This document shows, piece after piece, positions 17,647 to 26,451 of a DNA stretch of 50,819 bases. The DNA comes from Clostridium sp. (GTDB lineage Bacteria; Bacillota; Clostridia; Lachnospirales; Lachnospiraceae), in contig JAMPFU010000019.1 of assembly GCA_023664385.1 (NCBI GenBank), forward strand, positions 1 to 50,819, given 5' to 3'. The notes beneath the pieces were generated by a model. That model made no database searches. It was given only the letters and a program-made list of their open reading frames with translations, and was not told where the DNA came from. The position numbers were made by a program, and so were the translations under genes. Position 1 is the first letter of the stretch; each line of letters begins with the position of its first letter.

Positions 17647-18588
17647 ATGGTAAAAGTAATTGATGAGAGAATAACGGCAATTGACAAGGAAATAGAAAAT
17701 ATTATGTCGCAGGAATGCAGGGACGAGGCACAAATGTATGTCCTGAAAAGAGAACGGCATGACCTGATAAAGATGTGCAAAAATCTTGAACCGCACGACA
17801 AGGTTTATCTTGCAAGACATAAGAAAAGACCTAAGATTACGGAATATATAGACGCCATATTTGAGGATTTCTTTGAGCAAAAGGGAGATGCACTCGGTAA
17901 GGAGGACGGAAGCATTTTTGGCGGCATTGCCCTTTACAAAGGACTTCCCGTTACTGTTTTGGGTCACAGAAAAGGAAACGATTTAAACGAAAATATTAAA
18001 TGTAATTTTGGAATGCCGGGACCGGAGGGCTACCGTAAAGCACTCAGACTTATGAGGCAGGCAGAAAAATTTGGACGTCCCATTATCACATTTATAGATA
18101 CACCGGGCGCTTATCCGGGACTTGAGGCTGAGACAAACGGACAGGGCAGCGCAATTGCAGTAAATCTTGCAAAAATGAGTGGACTGAAGGTGCCTGTAAT
18201 AGCGATTGTAACAGGGGAAGGAAGCAGTGGAGGCGCGCTTGCAATTGGCGTTGCAAACAGTGTCCTCATGCTTGAAAATGCAGTTTATTCCATACTGTCT
18301 CCTGAGGGATATGCAAGTATTCTTTGGAAGGATTCTACAAAAAGCAATGAGGCGTGCAGCATGATGAAGCTTACGGCACAGGATTTAAAGGAATTTCACG
18401 TGATTGATGAGATTATTCCTGAGCCTGTAGGGGGAGCGCACATTAATCCAAAGGCTGTATTTAAGGTTACTGACAGATATATCGGCAGGGAGCTTGAGAA
18501 GTACAGCAAGATGAGCCCTGATGATTTAAGCAGACACAGATACAAAAAGTTTAGAAATATCGACCAGGATTTTCTGAATGTGCTTTAA
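17647..18588 (+). CDS. accA: acetyl-CoA carboxylase, carboxyltransferase subunit alpha
   Basis: 313 residues, partner of AccD in the carboxyltransferase heterotetramer. It has an N-terminal helical region, then the crotonase-type core with GHRKGNDLNENIKCNFGMP, PIITFIDTPGAYPG, EGSSGGALAIGVAN and LSPEGYASILWKDS, all family signatures. GAGAGG precedes the ATG by about ten bases and lies within the end of accD, so translation is probably coupled. The biotin carboxylase and biotin carrier genes (accC, accB) are absent from this cluster and must lie elsewhere. Confidence 0.97.
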   Translation: MVKVIDERITAIDKEIENIMSQECRDEAQMYVLKRERHDLIKMCKNLEPHDKVYLARHKKRPKITEYIDAIFEDFFEQKGDALGKEDGSIFGGIALYKGLPVTVLGHRKGNDLNENIKCNFGMPGPEGYRKALRLMRQAEKFGRPIITFIDTPGAYPGLEAETNGQGSAIAVNLAKMSGLKVPVIAIVTGEGSSGGALAIGVANSVLMLENAVYSILSPEGYASILWKDSTKSNEACSMMKLTAQDLKEFHVIDEIIPEPVGGAHINPKAVFKVTDRYIGRELEKYSKMSPDDLSRHRYKKFRNIDQDFLNVL

Positions 18589-18658
18589 GTGAAAAGGCTG
18601 AATAATTCAGGTACGCATTGGTGTGTCATATATATTTTAGAGGGGAAATAAAAAAGTT

Positions 18659-19603
18659 ATGTTAAAAGAAGGATTACGAATTGTATCTACGGGTCATTAC
18701 GCACCGCCTAAGGTTGTTACAAATGATGATTTAAGTAAAATTGTAGATACAAACGATGAGTGGATATCATCAAGGACAGGTATAAGAAGAAGACATTTTG
18801 TTGAGGAGGAAACAAATTTATCAATGGCGCTTGCGGCAGTAAGGGAAGCCCTTGACAGGGCAGATATTGACAAGTCCGAGATTGGAGTCTGTATTGTTGC
18901 CACGGTTAAGCCGGATAACCTTACGCCCTCCATGGCGTGTATGATACAGGCGAAGCTAGGGCTTCCTGAGAAAATACCATGCATGGACATAAACGCTGCC
19001 TGCTCAGGCTTTACCTATGCAATGGTAACGGCGAGAGGACTTCTGATGCAGAGCGGCAAAAAATATGGCGTGATTGTTGGAAGTGAAACCCTTTCACGTA
19101 TGCTTGACATGACGGATAGAAGTACATGTGTGCTTTTTGGCGACGGTGCAGGGGCAGCGGTAATTGAGCTTACTGATTCAAATAAATTCTGCTATGTTCT
19201 TGGTTCAAGGGGAAATGATGAGGTTCTTGTTTGTCCAAATGAAAATACGACAGAAAGATTTGTACATATGGTTGGAAGCGAAGTGTTTAAGTTTGCAGTC
19301 AGTACAGTTGCAAAGGCTGTAAATGAGCTTTTGGAAAAGGCTTCCGTTTCGGCTGACGACATAGATTATTTTATATGCCATCAGGCAAACCTGAGAATCA
19401 TCGAGTCGGTTGCAAAAAAGGTAAAGCAGCCGCTTGACAAGTTTTATGTAAACCTTGACGAATATGGAAACACATCATCTGCAAGTATTCCGCTTGTTCT
19501 AAATGAGATGAATGAAAAGGGGATGCTGAAAGCAGGAATGAAGATTATATGTGTCGGCTTCGGCGGTGGACTTACATGGGGCGGCGCATATCTTGAGTGG
19601 TAA
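18659..19603 (+). CDS. fabH: beta-ketoacyl-ACP synthase III
   Basis: 314 residues. It condenses acetyl-CoA (or a branched acyl-CoA) with malonyl-ACP to start fatty-acid chains. The Cys-His-Asn triad is visible: Cys115 in INAACSGFTY, His in ICHQANLRI and Asn in GNTSSASIP. WISSRTGIRRRH and the C-terminal VGFGGGLTWGG are typical. The ribosome site is AGGGGAA about eleven bases upstream. It follows accA by 70 bases and precedes fabK by 56, too short a gap for the acpP gene often found here. Confidence 0.97.
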   Translation: MLKEGLRIVSTGHYAPPKVVTNDDLSKIVDTNDEWISSRTGIRRRHFVEEETNLSMALAAVREALDRADIDKSEIGVCIVATVKPDNLTPSMACMIQAKLGLPEKIPCMDINAACSGFTYAMVTARGLLMQSGKKYGVIVGSETLSRMLDMTDRSTCVLFGDGAGAAVIELTDSNKFCYVLGSRGNDEVLVCPNENTTERFVHMVGSEVFKFAVSTVAKAVNELLEKASVSADDIDYFICHQANLRIIESVAKKVKQPLDKFYVNLDEYGNTSSASIPLVLNEMNEKGMLKAGMKIICVGFGGGLTWGGAYLEW

Positions 19604-19659
19604 GCACACTTTGTTTGGATGATTGTCTTATAAAATATAAAAAATAAAGGAGTACATGT

Positions 19660-20595
19660 ATGAGATTAGATGAATTTCTTGGTATAAAATACCCGATTAT
19701 TCAGGGTGGTATGGCAAATATTGCGCTTGGAGAATTTGCGGCGGCGGTTTCAAATGCCGGCGGACTTGGGCTTATTGCGTCAGGCGGCTTTGACGCTGCG
19801 AGGATAAAGGAGGAAATTGATAAGTGCCGTGCGCTTACGGACAAGCCCTTTGGCGTGAACCTTATGCTTATGAATCCTGATGTTGACAATATTGCAAAAA
19901 TGCTTACAGAGGAAAAGGTTGACGTCATTACAACAGGAGCAGGAAGTCCTGAGAAGTATATAGCGGACTGGAAAGCTTCAGGAAGCAAGGTCATTCCGGT
20001 TGTTGCGAGCGTAGCTTTGGCGAAACGCATGGAGCGCATGGGCGCTGACGCAGTGATTGCAGAAGGCGGCGAAAGTGGCGGACATGTGGGAGAAATGACA
20101 ACAATGGCGCTCGTTCCGATGGTTGTTGATGCTGTGGACATTCCTGTTATTGCCGCAGGCGGTATCGCAGACGGACGAGGAATGGTTGCGGCGTTTGCAC
20201 TTGGAGCCATCGGTGTGCAGATAGGTACATGTCTCCTTGCAAGCAACGAATGTCCAATACATGAAAATTACAAGCAGGCAGTTGTAAAGGCGAAGGATAA
20301 CGGAACGGCAGTTACGGGACGTTCAGCGGGAGCGCCTGTCAGGGTAATTAAAAATAACATGACAAGGGAATATCTGAAAATGGAGGCACAGGGCGTTACA
20401 AGGGATGAGCTTGAACAGCTTACCCTCGGCTCCTTAAGGAAGGCAGTGCTTGACGGAGACACAAAAAATGGCTCCCTTATGGCAGGGCAGGTTTGTGGAC
20501 TTGTCAAGGAGATAAAGCCTGTTGCCGAGATACTAAAAGAGCTTTATGAGGGTGCGGCAAGAGAGCTGGAACGGATTTATGGAGAGTTGAAATAA
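19660..20595 (+). CDS. fabK: enoyl-ACP reductase II (FMN-dependent)
   Basis: 311 residues. It performs the last reduction of each elongation cycle with NAD(P)H and FMN, replacing FabI, so organisms relying on it are typically insensitive to triclosan-type FabI inhibitors. The TIM-barrel of the nitronate monooxygenase superfamily is clear: YPIIQGGMANIA, GGLGLIASGG, PFGVNLML, EGGESGGHVGE, IPVIAAGGIADGRG, GVQIGTCLLAS. AAAGGAG precedes the ATG. It lies between fabH and fabD as in many Firmicutes. Confidence 0.96.
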   Translation: MRLDEFLGIKYPIIQGGMANIALGEFAAAVSNAGGLGLIASGGFDAARIKEEIDKCRALTDKPFGVNLMLMNPDVDNIAKMLTEEKVDVITTGAGSPEKYIADWKASGSKVIPVVASVALAKRMERMGADAVIAEGGESGGHVGEMTTMALVPMVVDAVDIPVIAAGGIADGRGMVAAFALGAIGVQIGTCLLASNECPIHENYKQAVVKAKDNGTAVTGRSAGAPVRVIKNNMTREYLKMEAQGVTRDELEQLTLGSLRKAVLDGDTKNGSLMAGQVCGLVKEIKPVAEILKELYEGAARELERIYGELK

Positions 20596-20643
20596 AGACG
20601 AAGGAATATGATATCTGAAGATATAAAATAAACGGAGGTTACT

Positions 20644-21588
20644 ATGAAAATAGGATTTTTATATGCAGGACAGGGAAGCCAGCATGTTGGCATGGGTAAG
20701 GATTTGTATGATGCATACCCTGAATTTAGAGAGGTTTTTGACAATATTACGCTTGATTTTGACGTGAAAAAATGCTGCTTTGAGGGACCAATCGAGCAGC
20801 TTGGACAGACAAGATACACCCAGCCTTGTATGGTTGCATTTGCAGTTGGGGTTACAAAGCTTCTTTTTGCAAAAGGAATTAAGCCGTCTATTGCAGCGGG
20901 ACTTTCCCTTGGAGAATATTCTGCGCTTTACGCATCGGGCGTTTTTGATGAAAAGCAGGTGATAGACCTTGTGGCATACAGGGGAAAATCCATGGAGGAG
21001 GCTGTTACGGGACGTGACACGGGAATGATAGCAGTTATGAGCCTTGACAGGGAGATAATAAAGGAATGCTGTAAGCAGGCGGAGGAGGAATTTGCAGACA
21101 GTCCATGCCATGTTGCAGAGGTTGCAAATTACAATACGCCGGTTCAGGTTACCGTTTCGGGAGATACGCCTGTTATAACAAGGGCAGGAGAGCTTATGAT
21201 GGAAAAGGGCGCAAGAAGAATTGTGCCGATAGCTGTAAGCGGACCGTTCCACACATCACTTATGAAGCCTGCGGGAGATAAGCTTGCTGAGAGATTTAAG
21301 AGTGAAAGCTTTGGCGAAATGTCCTTCCCTGTACTTTTCAATGCGACGGGAAAGGAGCTTGAGCAGGGTAAGACGATACCGGAAATGCTGGAGCTTCAGG
21401 TACAGAGCAGCGTATATTTTGAGGACTCCATAAAATATATGATAGAGCAGGGCGTAGACACATTTGTTGAGATTGGACCAGGTAAAACATTGAGTGGATT
21501 TGTCAAGAAAATTGACAGGGCGCTTACTACATATTCCGTAGAGGATATAGACAGTCTGAATGCAACGCTTGCTGCCCTCGGCGTTTAA
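20644..21588 (+). CDS. fabD: malonyl-CoA:ACP transacylase
   Basis: 314 residues. It moves malonyl from CoA to the phosphopantetheine of ACP. The nucleophile elbow GLSLGEYSAL carries Ser88, and the catalytic His is in VSGPFHTSLM. The oxyanion-loop GQGSQHVGMGKDL is at the N-terminus and the C-terminal EIGPGKTLSGFVKK motif is present. GGAGG lies eight bases upstream of ATG 20644. It is separated from fabG by 158 bases that contain a possible 16-residue hydrophobic ORF. Confidence 0.96.
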   Translation: MKIGFLYAGQGSQHVGMGKDLYDAYPEFREVFDNITLDFDVKKCCFEGPIEQLGQTRYTQPCMVAFAVGVTKLLFAKGIKPSIAAGLSLGEYSALYASGVFDEKQVIDLVAYRGKSMEEAVTGRDTGMIAVMSLDREIIKECCKQAEEEFADSPCHVAEVANYNTPVQVTVSGDTPVITRAGELMMEKGARRIVPIAVSGPFHTSLMKPAGDKLAERFKSESFGEMSFPVLFNATGKELEQGKTIPEMLELQVQSSVYFEDSIKYMIEQGVDTFVEIGPGKTLSGFVKKIDRALTTYSVEDIDSLNATLAALGV

Positions 21589-21667
21589 CCTTGATATGTA
21601 GTGTGTCATATGACAAGGAGACTGCCCGTTTGAAAAAGGCAAAGTCGAATGGGTAATGGAGAGTAAT

Positions 21668-21718
21668 ATGCTGATTATTATTATTTTGATATTATTATAT
21701 CTTAACTATATGCTATGA
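21668..21718 (+). CDS. possible micropeptide between fabD and fabG
   Basis: A 16-codon ORF encodes an almost purely hydrophobic peptide (MLIIIILILLYLNYML). GGAGAG is four to five bases before the ATG, a slightly short spacing. It lies in the only long gap inside the fab operon. It may be a leader peptide, a small membrane peptide or chance. Confidence 0.2.
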   Translation: MLIIIILILLYLNYML

Positions 21719-21746
21719 AAATTTTTTGCAGAAAGGAATAAAAAGA

Positions 21747-22490
21747 ATGGGTTTGGAAAATAAAACGGCAATTGTAACAGGCGGAAGCCGCGGCATTGGA
21801 AGGGCAATCTGCCTCGCACTCGCAAAGGCAGGGGCAAATGTTGTTACCTGCTATGCACATGGAGCTGAGGGGGCAGATGAAACAGTAAAGCTTTGTGGGG
21901 AGCTTGGCGTTCAGGCTATGGCTGTGCAGGCTGATGTTGCCGTTTCGGAGGATGTAACAAGACTGATAGATGCCGTAAAAGAGAAATTTGGCAGTATCGA
22001 CATACTTGTAAATAATGCAGGTATCACAAGGGACAATCTTATTCTTAAAATGAATGAGGCGGATTTTGACCAGGTAATTGACACCAACCTAAAGGGCGCA
22101 TTTTTATGTATCAAGGGCGTGTCTAAACTGATGCTGAAGCAGAGAGCAGGAAGAATAATAAACATAAGCAGTGTTGTCGGCGTGAGAGGCAATGCAGGAC
22201 AGGTTAATTATTCAGCCAGCAAGGCAGGACTTATCGGCATGACAAAATCGGTTGCAAAGGAGCTTGCTTCAAGAGGGATAACCGTAAATGCAGTGGCACC
22301 GGGCTTTATTGAGACGGACATGACTGCAAAGCTTCCGGAGCCGGTAATTGAGGAAACCATGAAATCCATACCTATGCGCACAATCGGCAAGGGTGAGGAC
22401 GTGGCAAATCTCGTGGCATTTCTTGCATCCGATGAGGCAAGATATATAACGGGACAGATAATATGCGTTGACGGCGGCATGGCAATGTAA
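21747..22490 (+). CDS. fabG: 3-oxoacyl-ACP reductase
   Basis: 247 residues from ATG 21747 (AAAGGA ten bases upstream; TTG 21726 is rejected because it precedes the ribosome site). It is an NADPH-dependent short-chain dehydrogenase reducing beta-ketoacyl-ACP. The cofactor loop TGGSRGIGRA is at residues 11-20 and NNAG is present. The catalytic Ser-Tyr-Lys set is visible in NISSVVG and the YSASK motif, and the C-terminus YITGQIICVDGGMAM is diagnostic. Confidence 0.97.
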   Translation: MGLENKTAIVTGGSRGIGRAICLALAKAGANVVTCYAHGAEGADETVKLCGELGVQAMAVQADVAVSEDVTRLIDAVKEKFGSIDILVNNAGITRDNLILKMNEADFDQVIDTNLKGAFLCIKGVSKLMLKQRAGRIINISSVVGVRGNAGQVNYSASKAGLIGMTKSVAKELASRGITVNAVAPGFIETDMTAKLPEPVIEETMKSIPMRTIGKGEDVANLVAFLASDEARYITGQIICVDGGMAM

Positions 22491-22514
22491 TTTATGAGTG
22501 AAAAGGAGTTTTGT

Positions 22515-23753
22515 ATGAAAAGACGAGTAGTTATAACAGGCATGGGTACGGTAAATCCCTTGGGAAACAATCTTAAGGATACGTGGGAAAACGTAAAAAA
22601 AGGCGTGTGTGGAATTGGACCTATAACAAGAATAGACGTTACGAACCATGCAGTTAAGGTGGCAGGCGAGGTCAAGAATTTTGATTCGTCGGCTGTGATA
22701 GATAAAAAGGAAGCCAGAAGGTTGGACCGATATTCCCAGCTTGCGCTTGTGGCGGCTGATGAGGCATTTAACAGCAGTGGACTTGACATGGAAAAAGAGG
22801 ACCAAGCTCGCTGCGGCATCATTTTTTCCAGTGGAATTGGCGGCTTGGAAACAACAGAGGCAAATATGGTTACTGGTCAGAGGCGTGGCTTTGACAAGGT
22901 TTCACCATTTTACATTCCTATGACAATCGCAAATATGGCAGCAGGAAACATTGCAATACGCTTTGGCTTTAAGGGCATGTGTACCTGTGTTGTTACTGCA
23001 TGTGCCAGCGGAAATAATGCAATTGGAGACGGATTCCATTATATAAGGGACGGATATGCTGATGTTATGATATGTGGTGGTTCCGAAAGCTGTATCACAG
23101 ATCTTGGAATCGGCGGCTTTACAGCTATGCAGGCACTTAATACGACTGACAACCCTAGTAGGGCTTCCATTCCTTTCGACAAGGAGAGAGCCGGTTTTGT
23201 TATGGGTGAAGGTGCTGCGGCGCTTGTCATTGAGGAATATGAGCATGCCAAAGCCCGTGGGGCAAAAATCTACGGAGAGCTTGTCGGCTATGGCGCAACC
23301 TGTGATGCGTACCATATAACTGCACCTGAACCAAACGGAGCAGGCGGAGCTGCATGCATGACGATGGCAATGAAGGATGCGGGCATACAGCCTTCTGATA
23401 TTGGATATATAAATGCGCACGGAACATCAACACACTTAAATGATGCAGGCGAGACAAAGGCAATTAAGGCAGCCTTTGGCGACCATGCAAAAAAGCTTAT
23501 GGTAAGCTCTACAAAGTCTATGACGGGTCATCTTCTTGGCGGAAGCGGAGCTGTGGAGGCTGTATTTACCACAATGGCTTTGTATGACGGATTTATACCT
23601 GCAACAATAAATTATCAAGTTCCTGACGAGGAGTGCGACCTTGACATTGTTCCAAATGAGGGAAGAAATGTGCAGGTGGAATATGCCGCATCAAATTCTC
23701 TTGGTTTTGGTGGACATAATGCGTGCATCATTATTAAGAAGTGGGAGGAATAG
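22515..23753 (+). CDS. fabF: beta-ketoacyl-ACP synthase II
   Basis: 412 residues from ATG 22515, with AAAAGGAG six bases upstream; the ATG at 22494 overlaps that site and is less likely. It elongates acyl-ACP with malonyl-ACP. The catalytic triad is complete: Cys163 in VTACASGNN, His in NAHGTSTHLND and His in STKSMTGHLLGGSGA. The usual N-terminal VVITGMGTVNPLGN and C-terminal SNSLGFGGHNA are present. It starts 25 bases after fabG and ends two bases before fabZ. Confidence 0.97.
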   Translation: MKRRVVITGMGTVNPLGNNLKDTWENVKKGVCGIGPITRIDVTNHAVKVAGEVKNFDSSAVIDKKEARRLDRYSQLALVAADEAFNSSGLDMEKEDQARCGIIFSSGIGGLETTEANMVTGQRRGFDKVSPFYIPMTIANMAAGNIAIRFGFKGMCTCVVTACASGNNAIGDGFHYIRDGYADVMICGGSESCITDLGIGGFTAMQALNTTDNPSRASIPFDKERAGFVMGEGAAALVIEEYEHAKARGAKIYGELVGYGATCDAYHITAPEPNGAGGAACMTMAMKDAGIQPSDIGYINAHGTSTHLNDAGETKAIKAAFGDHAKKLMVSSTKSMTGHLLGGSGAVEAVFTTMALYDGFIPATINYQVPDEECDLDIVPNEGRNVQVEYAASNSLGFGGHNACIIIKKWEE

Positions 23754-23755
23754 AT

Positions 23756-24184
23756 ATGGAGCTTAATTCAAATCAAATTCAGGAGATACTTCCACATAGA
23801 TACCCGTTTCAGCTTGTTGACAGGGTTACAGATTATGAGCCGGGGAAATGGGCAAAGGGAGTGAAATGCGTTTCCGTAAATGAAATGCAGTTTTTGGGAC
23901 ATTTCCCGCAGCAGCACGTTATGCCCGGAGTACTTGTGGTGGAGGCACTTGCACAGGTAGGTGCAATTGCCATTTTAACTGAGGAGGAAAACAAGGGAAA
24001 AATCGTTTTCTTTGGCGGCATAAAAAATGCAAGATTTAAAAAGCAGATTGTCCCGGGTGACGTAATAGAGATGGAGTGTGAGCTTACGGAACGGAAAGGA
24101 CCTGTGGGCTACGGAAAGGCAACTGCAAAGGTAGACGGAAAGGTTGCTGTAATTGCAGAGCTTACATTTGCAATACAAAGCTGA
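23756..24184 (+). CDS. fabZ: 3-hydroxyacyl-ACP dehydratase
   Basis: 142 residues from ATG 23756; the ribosome site GGGAGGA lies in the last codons of fabF. It dehydrates beta-hydroxyacyl-ACP in the elongation cycle. The hot-dog fold motifs are present: ILPHRYPF with the catalytic His14, then FLGHFPQQHVMPGVLVVEAL with the partner Glu. It is the last gene of the operon. The next 550 bases are a giant palindrome rather than a simple terminator. Confidence 0.97.
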   Translation: MELNSNQIQEILPHRYPFQLVDRVTDYEPGKWAKGVKCVSVNEMQFLGHFPQQHVMPGVLVVEALAQVGAIAILTEEENKGKIVFFGGIKNARFKKQIVPGDVIEMECELTERKGPVGYGKATAKVDGKVAVIAELTFAIQS

Positions 24185-24201
24185 GATGGTGCTTGAATTG
24201 G

Positions 24202-24733
24202 GACTGTCGCAGTAAGGATTTAAGGCACATAGCTGTTTATCCATGACAAGCCTTCTTTTCTTTTGTATTTTTACAACCTGCGCTATCTAAGCATATTAAG
24301 ATATTTTGTCTGTTCTAGTATGGTTTGTGGGGCACTTCCTTGAACTCGTACACAGCTATGCTGTCAAATGGTATGTGTATTTTGAATTTGTCAACAAGAC
24401 CGTTTAGAATACCCACATTTGATAATTTGCGATGAAACATGCTGCAAAGCACTGTCTGAGCGAAGCGAGTTGTGCTGAAGCAGCATGTAATCATACATCG
24501 CAAATTTCAAATGCGAGGTATTCTTACGGTCTTAAAAAGTTGCAATTCAAAATACACATACCATTTGCAGCATAAGGCTGTGCACTCAGACAGCAGTACG
24601 TGCCCCACAAACCATACTAGAACAGACAAAATATCAATATGCTAAAGATAGCCGGTAACCATAAAAATACAAAATATAAGAGGCTTGTCTGTGTAATTTT
24701 ATGTGTGCCATAAATCCTTACCGTGACAGCCCG
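24202..24733. repeat. ~530-bp near-palindromic element
   Basis: The two halves are imperfect reverse complements along their whole length, centred near 24465. The ends read GGGACTGTCGCAGTAAGG (left) and, on the other strand, GGGCTGTCACGGTAAGG. Matching inner landmarks include GTATGGTTTGTGGGGCAC at 24318 and its complement at about 24600, and AATGGTATGTGTATTTTGAA at 24367 with its complement near 24550. No ORF of note. Related copies lie at 26452-26517 and 50604 to the window end. It resembles a MITE-like or REP-like element. As RNA it would form one very long hairpin after fabZ. Confidence 0.85.
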
Positions 24734-24755
24734 ATTAAGAATAAGGAGTCTGTGT

Positions 24756-25409
24756 ATGAATATTACAGATAAATATGACGTTTTTTTGTTTGACCTTGAT
24801 GGGACGCTTACAGATACGGGACCGGGCATCAGAAATTCGGTTGCGTATGCGTTGAAGCAGCAGGGCATTGACGTTGGCGATATGTCAGAATTAAACAAAT
24901 TTATAGGTCCGCCCCTGTTTGATTCCTTTCAGAGCTTTTATGGAATGGACGATGAACAGGCAGCGAAGGCTGTAGCTGATTACCGCAGCGTTTATGCAAA
25001 AAAGGGCATTTATGAAAATAATATATATGACGGCATGAGGGAGCTGCTCAAGGCTCTTTTTGACATGGGAAAAACCCTTGCGGTTGCAACCTCAAAGCCT
25101 GAAAAATTTGCAGGGCTTATTGTGGATGACCTTCAAATCAGTCAGTATTTTAAGCTTGTGGCAGGTGCCGACATGGAGGGAAAGCGGAACAAAAAGAGTG
25201 TGGTTATCGAATATGCCCTTGACGCCCTGAATGTCATTGACAAAAATAAGGTGCTTATGATTGGAGACACAAGGTTTGACGTTATTGGAGCTAAGGAATG
25301 TGGTGTTGACTGCCTCGGAGTTTTGTTTGGCTATGGAAGCAGGCAGGAGCTCGAGGACGCAGGGGCAGCGTATATTTGTGGAGATGTTCCATCTATCTTT
25401 ATGCTCTGA
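24756..25409 (+). CDS. HAD-family hydrolase, phosphoglycolate phosphatase-like
   Basis: 217 residues from ATG 24756, with AAGGAG eight bases upstream; the ORF extends back into the palindrome but without support. HAD motif I is FLFDLDGTLTDTG (nucleophile Asp), motif II is VATSKPE, and motif IV is MIGDTRFDVIGAKECGVDC. The helical cap between motifs I and II puts it in subfamily IA with Gph and pyrophosphatase-like enzymes. The substrate cannot be assigned. Its stop codon lies within the first of two 21-bp direct repeats (25399-25419, 25442-25462). Confidence 0.88.
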   Translation: MNITDKYDVFLFDLDGTLTDTGPGIRNSVAYALKQQGIDVGDMSELNKFIGPPLFDSFQSFYGMDDEQAAKAVADYRSVYAKKGIYENNIYDGMRELLKALFDMGKTLAVATSKPEKFAGLIVDDLQISQYFKLVAGADMEGKRNKKSVVIEYALDALNVIDKNKVLMIGDTRFDVIGAKECGVDCLGVLFGYGSRQELEDAGAAYICGDVPSIFML

Positions 25410-25462
25410 TAAGCAGGAGGGTGTAATATTTTTTTCCCACCTTATGCTCTGATAAGCAGGAG
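25399..25462 (+). repeat. 21-bp direct repeat pair at a gene 3' end
   Basis: The 21 bases beginning TTATGCTCTGATAAGCAGG occur at 25399-25419, including the HAD gene's last codons and stop, and again at 25442-25462. This is a local duplication with a 43-bp period, not a terminator. Confidence 0.8.
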
Positions 25463-25570
25463 AGCATATATTTTTCCTAATGCATAATCTGACCATATAA
25501 AAAATAATTAAAATGGGGCTTTTCAATAATACCAAACAAGAGTAAACTTGTGAGAAATGAAAAGTAAAAC

Positions 25571-25591
25571 CACAGTGCCGAAGACACTGTG
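25571..25591 (+). promoter_or_regulatory. hairpin just upstream of the kinase ribosome site
   Basis: CACAGTG, a 7-base loop (CCGAAGA) and CACTGTG, ending six bases before AAAGGAGG. There is no T run, so it is not a terminator. It may stabilise the leader or bind a regulator. Confidence 0.35.
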
Positions 25592-25611
25592 TTCTAAAGG
25601 AGGATTATGCT

Positions 25612-26442
25612 ATGTCATATAAAAGAATACTTACAATTCAGGATATTTCATGCTTGGGACAGTGCTCGCTTACGGTTGCACTTCCAATTTTGTCTGCATG
25701 CGGTCATGAAACCTGTGTGCTTCCTTCAGCAGTTTTATCTACCCATACAGGAGGCTTTACAGGCTATACCTTCAGAGATTTAACCGAGGATATGCCTGAT
25801 ATTTTAAACCATTGGAAAAAGGAAAGTATTACCTTTGATGCATTTTATACAGGCTATCTTGGAAGCATAAAGCAGATTGATTATGTCACTGAAATTATGA
25901 AATCAGTTGGAAAAGAAGCTAGTATGCGTATTGTTGACCCTGCAATGGCAGACGGAGGCAAGCTTTATCCGGGTTTTGATGATGAATTTGCCAAGGCAAT
26001 GGGACGGTTGTGCGAGGAGGCAGATATTATACTTCCAAACATAACGGAGGCGTGCTTTATAACAGGTATGCCGTATGAGGAAAATTATGACAGGGAATAT
26101 ATTGATGCATTGATTGCAAGCCTTATTAAAAATAAAGAAAAGACAGTTATTTTGACAGGTATAGGCTTTGATGCCGACAGCACTGGCGTAATGGTGTACG
26201 AGGCAGGAGAAACGAAATATTATAAGCATGAGAAGATAAGCAATGGCTGTCACGGAACGGGTGATATATATGCATCTGCATTTGTGGGAGCTCATTTAAA
26301 AGGAAAATCCCCATATGATGCGGCTGTGATAGCGGCTGACTATACCGTTGAATGTATTAAAGAAACAATATCAGATAAAACACATTGGTATGGCGCAAAG
26401 TTTGAGCCTGTGCTCGGAAGTCTTATAAAAAAACTTTCATAA
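25612..26442 (+). CDS. pyridoxamine/pyridoxal kinase-like protein (PfkB/ribokinase superfamily)
   Basis: 276 residues with AAAGGAGG upstream. It probably phosphorylates vitamin B6 vitamers for pyridoxal phosphate salvage. Family marks are ILTIQDISCLGQCSLTVALPIL at the N-terminus, THTGGF, FYTGYLGS, VDPAMADGG, ILPNITEA and the anion-hole/catalytic Asp motif NGCHGTGDIYASAF. The length matches PdxY/PdxK types. The ThiD-type hydroxymethylpyrimidine kinases are close relatives and not excluded. It is followed ten bases later by the 66-bp palindrome. Confidence 0.85.
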   Translation: MSYKRILTIQDISCLGQCSLTVALPILSACGHETCVLPSAVLSTHTGGFTGYTFRDLTEDMPDILNHWKKESITFDAFYTGYLGSIKQIDYVTEIMKSVGKEASMRIVDPAMADGGKLYPGFDDEFAKAMGRLCEEADIILPNITEACFITGMPYEENYDREYIDALIASLIKNKEKTVILTGIGFDADSTGVMVYEAGETKYYKHEKISNGCHGTGDIYASAFVGAHLKGKSPYDAAVIAADYTVECIKETISDKTHWYGAKFEPVLGSLIKKLS

Positions 26443-26451
26443 GCAATGGTG

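Noticed and set aside
19604-19659. acpP between fabH and fabK
   Set aside because: Only 56 bases; no phosphopantetheine-site DSL motif found in any frame of the cluster.
22208-22822. 204-codon minus-strand ORF over fabG/fabF
   Set aside because: Lies opposite two well-supported genes, no ribosome site, no domain.
24202-24733. Two convergent small genes inside the palindrome
   Set aside because: ORFs are short, lack ribosome sites and mirror each other as expected from the inverted repeat.
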